Shown one piece after another: positions 45,962-54,457 of a stretch of 64,000 nucleotides of DNA (positions are counted from its first letter, which is position 1; the number at the start of each line of letters is the position of its first letter). Made by a program: the position numbers and the translations under genes. Under the pieces are notes generated by a model. The model had not been told where the DNA came from. It searched no databases and was given only the letters and a program-made list of their open reading frames with translations. The DNA is from CAYWNA01 sp964459305 (lineage in GTDB: Bacteria > Planctomycetota > Planctomycetia > Pirellulales > Pirellulaceae), in the NCBI GenBank assembly GCA_964459305.1, contig CAYWNA010000038.1, forward strand, positions 1 through 64,000. Reading direction: 5' to 3'.

Positions 45962-47839
45962 ATGTCACGAGGCAGTAAAGCAGCCGTATACTGGTATGTC
46001 CATATAGTTCTGTTAGCGGGTGCCGTGATCGCGACGGGCCAAACCGCGTTGGCGCAAGCCAAACCGAAATACGATGTTATGCCCGTTCCACAGATCATTC
46101 TTGACGCCGACCGCAAAATCGACGTGAAAATGGCAAAGGAAGAGAAAGCAGCCATCCAGGAAGCGAAGACGACGAAGCGTGGGCTTGAGATGCTGGTGGC
46201 CAATGTCCTGCGCAACTCGCCGGATGTCTCCCTGGACGACGAGAAAACGAAGAAGAATTTCGACGGTTGGTACACGCAGTACTATTTTGCGATCCTCACG
46301 CATCCAGAACACCTGTCCAAGTGGACCGAAACGCGTCGAAAGTTCCTCAAAATACTCACCCCTTCCAATGTACCGCCAAAAGTCCACGAACACTTGGTGG
46401 ATGACCTCGCGATTCCAACGATGCTGACCATCGCCAAGGGAAACTATCACCCGGTGGCACGCTACAATGCCACGCTTTTTATCGGCAGTTTGAATGACCA
46501 TGAAGCTGTGCTGATCGGCGAGAAGAAGCAGTTGCCGGTTCCCTCGATGCTCGCTTTGGCGAGACTGATCGGAGAGTACGCGGACGCCAACCAGATCGAT
46601 GCGGTACGCGTCGCTGCACTGGTTGGAATTCTGAGACATGTGAAAATTGACAGTTACTTGCCCTCCGAGAACCGGCGATTGGCGGGCAACAACGCGGAGA
46701 CGCGAATCGTGGATCTCGCGACCAATCTCATCAGCCAGAAAGACGCGCCGGAAGGTCGCTCGCAGGGAGGTCACGATTGGATGCGGCGACAGGCCATCGA
46801 GATCGCGGGGTTCTTGGGCAGCGTCGGCCAGAACGGGAAAGTCGTCTCCGCACTGGACGCCCTGGTAGCCGACGAAACGACCCCGGTGTCGCTTCGATGT
46901 AGCGCCGCCGAAGCCCTGGGGCGGCTGAACTATCCGGCAAACACGAACATGAATGTTGCGGATACCGCAAAGAAGTTCGGTGCTGTTGCCGTGTATGCTT
47001 GCCACAAAGAACTGATGCGGGTCGAGGACCAGCAGAAGCTGGAAGAAGAGGAAAAAGGAACGGCAGGGGGCGCCAGCGCGTTTGGAGGACAGTCCTTCGG
47101 TGGTGCTCTCGGCGGAACGTCGTCCGGAGCGTACGGCGCCGCCTTTGGCGGAAAGGCCGCCGCCGGTCCTCTCGCTTACCGAATCGCTATGACCCGACGG
47201 CGCGTCAAGTATCAAACCCTGTTGGTCAAGACGGGTCTGGTTGGGGTGAAACAAGATGCGAAAAGACCGCGCCCCAGGTTCGGGAGTGCAGACGAAAGTG
47301 CGGATGCCGCCGCGGAGGAGACCAAGAAAAAGGAACGTGGGATACTGGCGCTGGCCAAATCTCCGGAAGATCAAGAATACGTCAAGAAGGTGGTCGACGG
47401 CATCGATGCCATTGTTGCCGTGACGGACAATTCGAAGGTGGAAGATCTAACGTCGCTGGTCACGGATATTCGAAACAAGGTCAACGAATTGGAGCAGAGT
47501 TGCGAGATCGTCGTGGACATGGGCGACTCGGAAGGCGACGTAGTCGACATAGAAGACCTGCTGGCAAATCCGGCGGAACCGATGGACATCGAAGCGGGCA
47601 TGGAATTGCCCGTCGGCCCACCAAGTGAACCGCCGACCGGCCCGTCGGGAAAAACTCCGGCGGATCCGGGAGTCAAACCGCCTACCAAGCCAGCGGTGAC
47701 TGCGCCCGCCAAGCAAGCAGCGGATTCGCCCGCCAAGCCAGCGGTAACTGCGCCCGCCAAGCCGCCAGCGCCTGTCAAACCGCCCGCAAAGGCCCCAACT
47801 AATCCCGCCGGCGCGAAAAATCCCGCCAATAAGCCTTAG
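45962..47839 (+). CDS. Secreted HEAT-like repeat protein with Pro/Ala/Lys tail
   Basis: 625 aa, with GGAG 7 nt before the ATG. A signal peptide (HIVLLAGAVIATGQTALAQ) is followed by helical, HEAT-like segments (about 60-350; IPTMLTIAKGNYHPVARYNATL, RCSAAEALGRLNYPANTNM), a Gly/Ala-rich stretch (about 365-400) and more helices. The last 90 residues are repeats of PAKPAVTAPAK type. The stop codon lies inside the inverted repeat that follows, so the present C-terminus may have been set by repeat insertion. Probably periplasmic and structural; function unknown. Confidence 0.82.
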   Translation: MSRGSKAAVYWYVHIVLLAGAVIATGQTALAQAKPKYDVMPVPQIILDADRKIDVKMAKEEKAAIQEAKTTKRGLEMLVANVLRNSPDVSLDDEKTKKNFDGWYTQYYFAILTHPEHLSKWTETRRKFLKILTPSNVPPKVHEHLVDDLAIPTMLTIAKGNYHPVARYNATLFIGSLNDHEAVLIGEKKQLPVPSMLALARLIGEYADANQIDAVRVAALVGILRHVKIDSYLPSENRRLAGNNAETRIVDLATNLISQKDAPEGRSQGGHDWMRRQAIEIAGFLGSVGQNGKVVSALDALVADETTPVSLRCSAAEALGRLNYPANTNMNVADTAKKFGAVAVYACHKELMRVEDQQKLEEEEKGTAGGASAFGGQSFGGALGGTSSGAYGAAFGGKAAAGPLAYRIAMTRRRVKYQTLLVKTGLVGVKQDAKRPRPRFGSADESADAAAEETKKKERGILALAKSPEDQEYVKKVVDGIDAIVAVTDNSKVEDLTSLVTDIRNKVNELEQSCEIVVDMGDSEGDVVDIEDLLANPAEPMDIEAGMELPVGPPSEPPTGPSGKTPADPGVKPPTKPAVTAPAKQAADSPAKPAVTAPAKPPAPVKPPAKAPTNPAGAKNPANKP

Positions 47840-47970
47840 AGCGTGTCTTCAAATTGTGGACTGGGGAGGGCGAGGCTCCTGCCGAGCCGTCGAAATGGCC
47901 GGAAGACCGGCTCAGCCGGAGCTTCGCCCTCCCAGATCGTGCCCCTCACAGGATTTTGAAGACACGCTCT
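47838..47970. repeat. Composite palindrome with family-3 core, copy 2
   Basis: Outer 16-bp perfect inverted repeats (AGAGCGTGTCTTCAAA / TTTGAAGACACGCTCT) at 47838-47853 and 47955-47970 enclose a family-3 element (47864-47933). The left repeat contains the stop codon of the upstream gene, and the right end touches the stop of the PIG-L gene. Confidence 0.85.
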
Positions 47971-48746
47971 CAGCCTGGCCGGCCAGACAGGAATTCGGCG
48001 AGGAAATTGTGCGAGGGGTACGGGTGCCCCGTGTGCTGTGTGAACCCTTCTCCGTAGGCCACTCCGATTTCTTTCCCCCGTGCACCACTCCAACGCTCGC
48101 AACTGGCAAGATACTCGTCGATACCGTGTTGCTTGAGCAGCCAGGATCGTTGGCTGGCGTGGCAGGCGAGCATCTGTCTTTTCAGTCCAAACGTCGATGT
48201 GACGTCGACAATGAACCCCGGCTCGACGCGGTTGCCGTAGTGGTCGCTGCCTTCGACCGGGTCGGCATAGTACAGGTACGGAATCTTGTCCAGCGGCTCG
48301 GCGGGGGTACCTTCGGCGATCGTCGCGTAGTTCGGCACCGACGCACTGAAGCATGCGTCACGCACCAGATGGCTCGTGAGTTCGTGGTCACTCATGTAGT
48401 CCACCGCGGGTGCCGTGATCACCACATCGGGGCGAACCCGCCGCAAGAACTCGGTTACACGACAGCGGGACGGGTTGTCTAGCACGATGCACAAGTCCCG
48501 AAATTCGAGGCAGTAGTAGTCGGCCTCGATCAACGCAGCCGATGCTTGTGCCTCGGTTCGCCGCAACTCCGCAATCTCGTCGGGCCCCAACTCCATACTG
48601 CCGCAATCGCCCGGAGTCATCGTGGCGATCGTGACTGACGCCCCCGCCTGTTTCAGTCGTGCCAGAGTCCCGGCGCATTGGAACTCCACATCGTCGGGAT
48701 GGGCGTGAATTGCCAGAATACGCGGCGGATTCGGATTCCCAGACAT
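47970..48746 (-). CDS. PIG-L family deacetylase
   Basis: 258 aa from the ATG at 48746; upstream in-frame sequence does not look conserved. Zinc motif IHAHPDDVEF (about 12-21), a central DYMSDHELTSHLV (His ligand) and the TFGLKRQMLACHASQ motif match PIG-L/LmbE deacetylases such as BshB and MshB, which remove N-acetyl groups from GlcNAc-type substrates. The substrate could be a low-molecular-weight thiol precursor or a glycan. There is no signal peptide. Confidence 0.9.
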   Translation of the reverse strand: MSGNPNPPRILAIHAHPDDVEFQCAGTLARLKQAGASVTIATMTPGDCGSMELGPDEIAELRRTEAQASAALIEADYYCLEFRDLCIVLDNPSRCRVTEFLRRVRPDVVITAPAVDYMSDHELTSHLVRDACFSASVPNYATIAEGTPAEPLDKIPYLYYADPVEGSDHYGNRVEPGFIVDVTSTFGLKRQMLACHASQRSWLLKQHGIDEYLASCERWSGARGKEIGVAYGEGFTQHTGHPYPSHNFLAEFLSGRPG

Positions 48747-48846
48747 TACCGTTCCCAAACTGCAAGGTTTCGATTGGTGGGCCAACGCATAAGCCGGGGG
48801 GGCCATGAAGCTGACGCACCCGCCCCACGCACCGGAAAACAAATTA

Positions 48847-48973
48847 TATACGACCCGCGGCCAAGTCTGACCCGTAGCCGAACTCGCTAGAGTTTGGTTT
48901 TCCCTGCGCTGTCCAAAGTCTGGCGACTTCGGCTACGTGCAGAAAGGTGTCAATCCTGGCTGTGGGCATTATA
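48847..48973. repeat. Family-1 palindromic element, copy D
   Basis: It keeps the TATAC left end, the GTAGCCGAACTCG and CGACTTCGGCTAC arms, and an altered right end (GGCATTATA). It lies between the PIG-L gene and the DUF885 gene 3' end. Confidence 0.82.
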
Positions 48974-48992
48974 GGATTCGTCCGAGTTTGGT

Positions 48993-50765
48993 TCAGCGCA
49001 AGCGTGGGATTTCTTCGTTCAGGACCAAGGCCCGCACGTACTGTACCGGCGGTGAGCCAAACGACAGGATCTTGTCGTGATAGGTCTTCAGGTCGAAGTC
49101 TGCGTCCCAGGCACGTTGGATGTCGCGTCTCAGGTCGAAGTGTTCCTGAGTGCCGACGAAGTAGGTTGAGAGTTGCGTCGAGGTCAGTTGAGCGCGCACC
49201 CATTTGGCGGCCGCTTCGCGCTCTTCTTGAAACGTGTCTTCCATCATCAGCTTCATGGCCTGCTCGCGCGTCATGCCCTCGGCGTGGATCGCCTGATCGA
49301 TGATCGCGTTGCCGATCCCGCGGAGGTACCATTTCAGGTTGATCAATCGCATCAGGGGATCGCCGTCGAGAAAGCCTTCGTCGATCATCATCCGTTCGGA
49401 ATAGATGGCCCAGCCCTCGATAAACACACCCGACGAGAGCACGGCCCGCAACTTGCCTGGATAGCGATTCGAATGGGCCAATTGGACGAAGTGTCCCGGC
49501 ATGGCCTCGTGCATGGTCAGGTCGTGAATGGACCGCACGTTGTACTCGCGCAGGAACGACTCCACCTGCTCGCCGCTCCAGTCTTCGGGCAGCGGAGCGA
49601 CGGCATAGAATGTCTTCAGCCCCACGTCCAACGCGCCCGGCGAATCGCAGTAGGCCAGCGAGACGCCGCGCTGAAACTCGGGCATGACGATGATCTCGAC
49701 GGGGTCAGGCGGCAAGGTCAAGAGATCGTTTTCCCGCACAAAGGACGTGGCCATTTGCAGTGATTCCTTTGCGGTCTGGACGATCTTGTCCGCGTCGGGT
49801 GCGTCGAGGTAGGCCCATTCCAGACTGGCGCGAACAATGGCCTGCTTGTACTCGCGCGTTGGCTCGGTGGGAAAGGTGGTGTACGGATATTTGTCTTTAT
49901 AAACTGGCTGCGAGATGCGGTACATCTCATCGCGCACGCGAATCAACTCCCGCTCGGCCCGCTCGCGCACCTGGGCACGTGTGAGCGGCGTCTTGAGGGT
50001 GAAGGCGAGCTTCTGATCGTAGAGTTCCGATCCCAAACGGAAGTCCCCGCGAGCATTTGGCAACAACTCGGATTCGAGCCATTGCTGGTGCTCCTCTACC
50101 GCTGTTCTGGCCGTCTCCATGGCGCGTTCGAGGCGATCCCGCTGCTCCTTCGGGAGCTCGTCCAATTTGGGTTCGACCAGATTGTCAAGAACGCTCAAAA
50201 CGCCGCGATTCTGTTTGACGGCCGTTTCGGCGTGTATCTTCGGCACGCGTTTGGGGTCGAGCGTGGCCCGGATCTGACGAAACAGGCGGGGAAACTGTTC
50301 CAGGCGATCCGCCACGTGCGCCAGACGTTTTTTCAGCGGGGCAAAATTCCGGGCCATCAAACTGTAAACCGCACCGCCGGATAAGCCGGTATACGCCGTC
50401 GGATTCCAGGCCCATTCCTGCAGCGTCTCCAAACGCCACAACGTGCCCTCCAACTTATGCTCCAGCAGGGCATAGTCCACCTGGTTCGCACGAGACAGCC
50501 GGCCTCGGTCGATCTTGCGGAGATGCTCCAAGTATTTGCGACAGTGCTTCCGTTCGTGGGCACGCGCTTCCTCGCTCACCTCGTCCAACTGGCTGTCAAA
50601 GCGATGGTCGCCCAACGATGTCGCCGACACCGGCGACAGTGCGGGGAATTCATCCACGTAACGCGCTGCAAGCTGTTCGAACTGCCCGTCAAGGGATGTT
50701 TCAGCGGATGTCGTGACCGGTGCTGAGATATGCGACAGGACCACTAGCAAAGGCAATGCTGACAT
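48993..50765 (-). CDS. Secreted DUF885-family peptidase-like protein
   Basis: 590 aa from the ATG at 50765 (AAAGGAAC upstream); the frame is open to 50960. A signal peptide (LPLLVVLSHISAPVTTSA) precedes a long helical chain. The zinc-type motif is LTMHEAMPGHFVQLAH (HExxxGH), with EGWAIYSERMM downstream as the further ligand region. This matches DUF885 proteins, relatives of M3-like metallopeptidases, usually periplasmic. Substrate unknown. Confidence 0.9.
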   Translation of the reverse strand: MSALPLLVVLSHISAPVTTSAETSLDGQFEQLAARYVDEFPALSPVSATSLGDHRFDSQLDEVSEEARAHERKHCRKYLEHLRKIDRGRLSRANQVDYALLEHKLEGTLWRLETLQEWAWNPTAYTGLSGGAVYSLMARNFAPLKKRLAHVADRLEQFPRLFRQIRATLDPKRVPKIHAETAVKQNRGVLSVLDNLVEPKLDELPKEQRDRLERAMETARTAVEEHQQWLESELLPNARGDFRLGSELYDQKLAFTLKTPLTRAQVRERAERELIRVRDEMYRISQPVYKDKYPYTTFPTEPTREYKQAIVRASLEWAYLDAPDADKIVQTAKESLQMATSFVRENDLLTLPPDPVEIIVMPEFQRGVSLAYCDSPGALDVGLKTFYAVAPLPEDWSGEQVESFLREYNVRSIHDLTMHEAMPGHFVQLAHSNRYPGKLRAVLSSGVFIEGWAIYSERMMIDEGFLDGDPLMRLINLKWYLRGIGNAIIDQAIHAEGMTREQAMKLMMEDTFQEEREAAAKWVRAQLTSTQLSTYFVGTQEHFDLRRDIQRAWDADFDLKTYHDKILSFGSPPVQYVRALVLNEEIPRLR

Positions 50766-50824
50766 CCTGGTTCCTTTCAAAGTTTCCAGGTGATCGAGAA
50801 TATCCAGGTGCGACGAAGGACCTG

Positions 50825-51583
50825 CTATTGGCCAACAACCTTGCCGGTGGCGGCCCACTCGACGCCTCGCGCGATTAGTGTTCGGCACGCCGGATCCATG
50901 ATCGCCTTGCGATCGTGCCCCAACGCATTGTGCACGCAGCGGCCCTCGCCATAGGTGCACGTGAAGACCATCGGTTCAGTCTGTTCGCTCCAATCGGAAT
51001 CCGCCGTGACGAGCACCTCGATTGGCTCGTCGCCCTGCAGCTTGGCGTACAGTTCGTCGAACATTTTGAAATCCTTCATCCCTGCGGTAATGGGATGTGC
51101 CGTCTTTGTGATGTTGCACTTGAACACGCTCCGCGGGCCGTGCCCCGAAGTGCCCATCACCCAATGTCGGCCGCACATTTTGCCGAACTCTGCCCAATCG
51201 CCGTACGACGCACTTGCCAGGTGCTGAACGTAGTACCCTTTGCCGCCCTTGACAAAGTTGACAAGGTTTTCCTTGCCCAAGTCGGAGAGCATCGGCAGGC
51301 TTCTGTTGAACATGGTGAACACGATCACATCGTAGGCTTCCAGCGCCGTGGCCGATTCAAGAATGAGCGGGTCTTCGCACACGCGGACACCAAACCGCTC
51401 AGTCGCAACCAGCGCATCACGGGTGGCCTCGGAATTCTCGCGCCAGTCATGGAACGGAGCCACGTCATCACCGGCGATCAACAACACCTGGATCTTCGCA
51501 GGCGATTCGGCCGACTGAGCCAACGCACCCAAGAAAACGACCAGCAGACAGGCAACGGCGGACAGGTACAGAAGTTTGCGCAT
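50825..51583 (-). CDS. Secreted ThuA-domain protein
   Basis: 252 aa with a signal peptide (LSAVACLLVVFLGALAQSA) and GAGGAG upstream of the ATG. The ThuA fold, a glutamine-amidotransferase-like domain, is indicated by VLLIAGDDVAPFHDW, YDVIVFTMFN, YYVQHLASASYGDW and FTCTYGEGRCVHNALGHD. ThuA proteins take part in trehalose or other sugar use and are abundant in planctomycetes. The DUF885 gene follows after 59 nt on the same strand. Confidence 0.88.
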   Translation of the reverse strand: MRKLLYLSAVACLLVVFLGALAQSAESPAKIQVLLIAGDDVAPFHDWRENSEATRDALVATERFGVRVCEDPLILESATALEAYDVIVFTMFNRSLPMLSDLGKENLVNFVKGGKGYYVQHLASASYGDWAEFGKMCGRHWVMGTSGHGPRSVFKCNITKTAHPITAGMKDFKMFDELYAKLQGDEPIEVLVTADSDWSEQTEPMVFTCTYGEGRCVHNALGHDRKAIMDPACRTLIARGVEWAATGKVVGQ

Positions 51584-51682
51584 TGTTGGGACTCCTCAGG
51601 GTGAAAGAAACAACAGGAGGCCCCAAGATAGCCCAATCCGAAATGCGGGGCAACAGGCGACGTTTGCCTGTCACGCGAACCA

Positions 51683-51815
51683 TCGTTTAACCGCAGTGCC
51701 CAACGGGCCGCGCGTTGGCGAGGACATTGCTTTGCGCTTCTCCCAGGCGCGGAGAGAGATGCCAGTTCCAGTTCCACTCCCGCGCGGGCCGCTGGAGGCC
51801 ACTGCGGTTAAACGA
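51683..51815. repeat. Family-2-related palindrome, copy 3
   Basis: Inverted ends CGTTTAACCGCAGTG and CACTGCGGTTAAACG bound a 130-nt element with a diverged interior. The terminal CGTTTAACCGC is shared with copies 1 and 2. It sits between ThuA and the TlpA-like gene. Confidence 0.8.
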
Positions 51816-51873
51816 AGACCCGCTGGGATCGCACGCGGCCAACACGACGTCGCATGAAGGTCACCAAGCAGAC

Positions 51874-53004
51874 TCAACCTGCGGCGATCAGTTCTTCGAT
51901 CATCTCCGAGATCTCCTGCGCGTTCTTCTCGCCGCTTCCGATGCGGAATAGGCGAACCTTGCCTTCTCGGTCGATCAGCACGACATGCGGGATTCCGCTC
52001 ACCGCATAAAAGTCGGCCAGCGTTCGATCTTTCTGGATCGCGAACCGGTGGTGCAGGTTGTGGTGTTCCGCAAACTTGGCCAGCATTTCCTGCTCCTGCT
52101 CCGGCGTTACCTTTTCGTCGCCGGTGGCGCGCTTGGCTCGGTTTGCCTTGTCGTCCCAGGCGTAATTGTAGTAGCGCGTCAATCCGATGATCACCAAGCC
52201 TTCCTCGGCATGCTTCTCGTGCCACTCGCGCAAATGCGGAAACGTGGAGATACAGGGGCCGCACCAGACCGACCAAAAGTCCAGCAGCACGACCTTGCCC
52301 TTCAGGTCGGCGTCGGTCAGAGGATCGCCGTTCACCCAGGCTTCCACGGCCAGCGGCGCGGCATCGGCACCGACCAGGGCAGCCAGTCTCTTGCCTGTCT
52401 CGATTTTCTTTTCCAGCGAGGGAAACGACCGTTCTATTCTCTCGATCGCCTTCTTGGTCGCGTCCTCTTGCGCCTTCTCCTTGAGCGTCGCCAGCAACTC
52501 CTTGGCCGCATTCAACAGCTTCTCAGCTTTGTCAGGCTCCGTGCGTGTCAGCGACGCGACTTCCCCCGCTAACTTGGACGGATACATCGAAATGGACTTG
52601 GTATCGTCCGGATTCTCTTTCAGCTTGGCCACAAGCTCCTCAAGTGTAACACGCCCGAGTTCGACCCGTTGCTCGTACATCCGAATCACCTGTTTGGCGC
52701 GACCAACGATCTGTTTACCCGCGGGCGTTTCCGGTTTGAGCGATTCCATCAGCGTCTGCATTTCGGCGAGTTGCACTTCCGCCTTGTCGGGATCCGTACC
52801 GATCAGCGATCGCACTTCTCCCAAATTCTTGATCATGTACTTGTTGAACAGAGGGATGTCATCCGGCTTCTCCTTCAACTGCTCTGCCAGAGGTTTTGCA
52901 GCATCGGCTTCGGACGTTTTCGGTTCCGCCGGTTTGGTGTCATCGGCAAAGCTGGGAGCGATCAGGCCCAGACAAGCGAACAGGACGAAAGCAAATCGTG
53001 TCAT
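51874..53004 (-). CDS. TlpA-like thiol-disulfide oxidoreductase with duplicated N-terminus
   Basis: 376 aa from the ATG at 53004 (GGAG 6 nt upstream). Signal peptide (FAFVLFACLGLIAPSFA). Residues about 30-90 and 115-170 are two copies of a helical unit (LKEKPDD...LGTDPDKAEVQL; LKENPDD...TRTEPDKAEKLL). The thioredoxin-fold domain (about 215-376) has LLDFWSVWCGPC (about 246), the redoxin loop and SGIPHVVLIDREGK (cis-Pro). It would work in the periplasm; the partner is unknown. Confidence 0.88.
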   Translation of the reverse strand: MTRFAFVLFACLGLIAPSFADDTKPAEPKTSEADAAKPLAEQLKEKPDDIPLFNKYMIKNLGEVRSLIGTDPDKAEVQLAEMQTLMESLKPETPAGKQIVGRAKQVIRMYEQRVELGRVTLEELVAKLKENPDDTKSISMYPSKLAGEVASLTRTEPDKAEKLLNAAKELLATLKEKAQEDATKKAIERIERSFPSLEKKIETGKRLAALVGADAAPLAVEAWVNGDPLTDADLKGKVVLLDFWSVWCGPCISTFPHLREWHEKHAEEGLVIIGLTRYYNYAWDDKANRAKRATGDEKVTPEQEQEMLAKFAEHHNLHHRFAIQKDRTLADFYAVSGIPHVVLIDREGKVRLFRIGSGEKNAQEISEMIEELIAAG

Positions 53005-53203
53005 TTTGGACTCCACGTGATGAGAAGAAAGGAACTTGCCACAAAACGGTCTTTGGCACGCGAGACGGAAGGTTGGGAACTTGACGCCGCAAGACGTTGC
53101 GTCTCGACCGGAGCGTCAGCCCCCCCAAAAAACTGCCCGGTGCCAGCAAAACGCGAAAGCCGTATTAGACCCTTGCGCAGCGGATCTGCCTAGGTGAGGG
53201 GCC

Positions 53204-53296
53204 ATACCATCCGCCGACAAGTCTGGCGTGTAGCCGAACTCGCCAGAGTTTGGTTTTTCCCGTGTGAAGTGACCAAAGTCTGGCGAGTGCAGCTAC
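53204..53296. repeat. Family-1 palindromic element, copy E (truncated)
   Basis: The left end ATACCATCCGC and the GTAGCCGAACTCGCCAGAG arm are intact. The right arm is altered and ends at GCTAC, without the distal GC-rich end. It occupies the 309-nt gap upstream of the TlpA-like gene; nothing else is visible there. Confidence 0.78.
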
Positions 53297-53313
53297 GGGC
53301 TTACAAACAGAGC

Positions 53314-54282
53314 CTAGAAACCGGGCAGCATCTGTTGGTGAGGCGGGGTGACGCGTTTCATGAATCGTTCGCGATAGCCTTCGGTCAGGTTCATCATCAC
53401 TTCCAAGATCAGCAAATCGGCTCGGCTCATCACGTGCCGGGCGCTGCGGTTGCCCAGTCCGCGGACGACGTCTTCCAGCACGTGCAGGTGCAGCATCATC
53501 ACCTCGGCCGCTGTCACACCGGCGGTGACCAGCAAGTCGGCCAGCACATCCATTTCCTCGCCCAAGTTGCCGGCGCCCATGATCACGTAAGCCCGCAAGA
53601 GCTCGCGATAGTGCCGGACGAGCGGCTCGGGCAGGTCCGGGCAGACGCTGTTTTCGAGTTCGACGAGCAATCTAGAAAGCAGACGTGATTTGGTGGCAGA
53701 GACGTTTCTTTCTTGTTCGATTTTGACTCGACCGGCGATCAACGTGCGCTGCTGATCGAGCAGCCGCGTCGCTTCTTCATGCTCAAGCTGCAATCGATGG
53801 CGATGCTCCTGCTGCAGTCTCCGGTTCTCCGCCACCAGTTGGTGCTGCTGCATGGCCCGTGCGACTTGCCAGATCAACGTGCGCGTCGTCGTGGTGTTCA
53901 CACACACGTAGGCATCGGCGCCGGATTCATAGCAGAGGTCGGCCATCTGTTGTTCGCTCTGCTGGCCCAATACGATGATCGGCTGCTCGTCGCTGCTTCC
54001 CGTGCGGATGGCGTCCAGTATCTCCAGTGCATTCAGCCCCTCGCCTTCGTGGCTGATAAGCACGGCATCGAAAACCTCGTCCCTGAGTCTCGCCAATCCG
54101 CTCGCGACGCCGACGCATTCTACGAGTAGGACTTCGGACGCATTGTCAGATGCGAAAGCTTCGGCCAACCACCCGCCGGTTCGGTGCAAACCCGTGATAA
54201 ACAGCACGCGCATCCGGGGCGGCATATAGCCCCAAGGCGTTGCCGATAGCTTGCTGCTAGCATCCTTGGCAGCAGAGCCCAT
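53314..54282 (-). CDS. Pseudoreceiver / coiled-coil protein
   Basis: 322 aa with AAGGA 8 nt before the ATG. Residues about 24-145 look like a response-regulator receiver fold (MRVLFITGLH, FDAVLISHEGEG, ESGADAYVCVN). The acidic pocket is lost, Ser replaces the phospho-acceptor Asp, and the switch Lys is Asn. A long coiled coil (about 148-195) and a helical C-terminal domain (about 200-322) follow. There is no DNA-binding motif. It may act as a phosphorylation-independent scaffold. It is 175 nt downstream of the BlaR1-like gene, beyond a terminator. Confidence 0.72.
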   Translation of the reverse strand: MGSAAKDASSKLSATPWGYMPPRMRVLFITGLHRTGGWLAEAFASDNASEVLLVECVGVASGLARLRDEVFDAVLISHEGEGLNALEILDAIRTGSSDEQPIIVLGQQSEQQMADLCYESGADAYVCVNTTTTRTLIWQVARAMQQHQLVAENRRLQQEHRHRLQLEHEEATRLLDQQRTLIAGRVKIEQERNVSATKSRLLSRLLVELENSVCPDLPEPLVRHYRELLRAYVIMGAGNLGEEMDVLADLLVTAGVTAAEVMMLHLHVLEDVVRGLGNRSARHVMSRADLLILEVMMNLTEGYRERFMKRVTPPHQQMLPGF

Positions 54283-54384
54283 AGCGCGCGTCCTTGCGAC
54301 TGATGATGTACGGTAGATAGATACGGGTCCGATTTGAGCGGGGGCGTTGTATCAAAAAGGGTAATTGGGGTCAACCTCGACGCA

Positions 54385-54419
54385 AGAACCCCGGCTTCTT
54401 CTGAAGAAGCCGGGGTTCT
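54385..54419 (-). terminator. Terminator hairpin of the bla-like operon
   Basis: A perfect 16-bp inverted repeat (AGAACCCCGGCTTCTT / AAGAAGCCGGGGTTCT) with a 3-nt loop, 38 nt beyond the stop of the M56 gene. A very stable structure, though without a long T-run. Confidence 0.75.
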
Positions 54420-54457
54420 GAACGTGCGATACGCTGCGATCGATTCGTGCATCGACG

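Noticed and set aside
45690..46007. 105-codon plus-strand frame
   Set aside because: No ribosome site, runs through a palindromic repeat and overlaps the start of the secreted gene.
46013..47374. 453-codon minus-strand frame
   Set aside because: Antisense to the secreted HEAT-like gene, which has a signal peptide and ribosome site.
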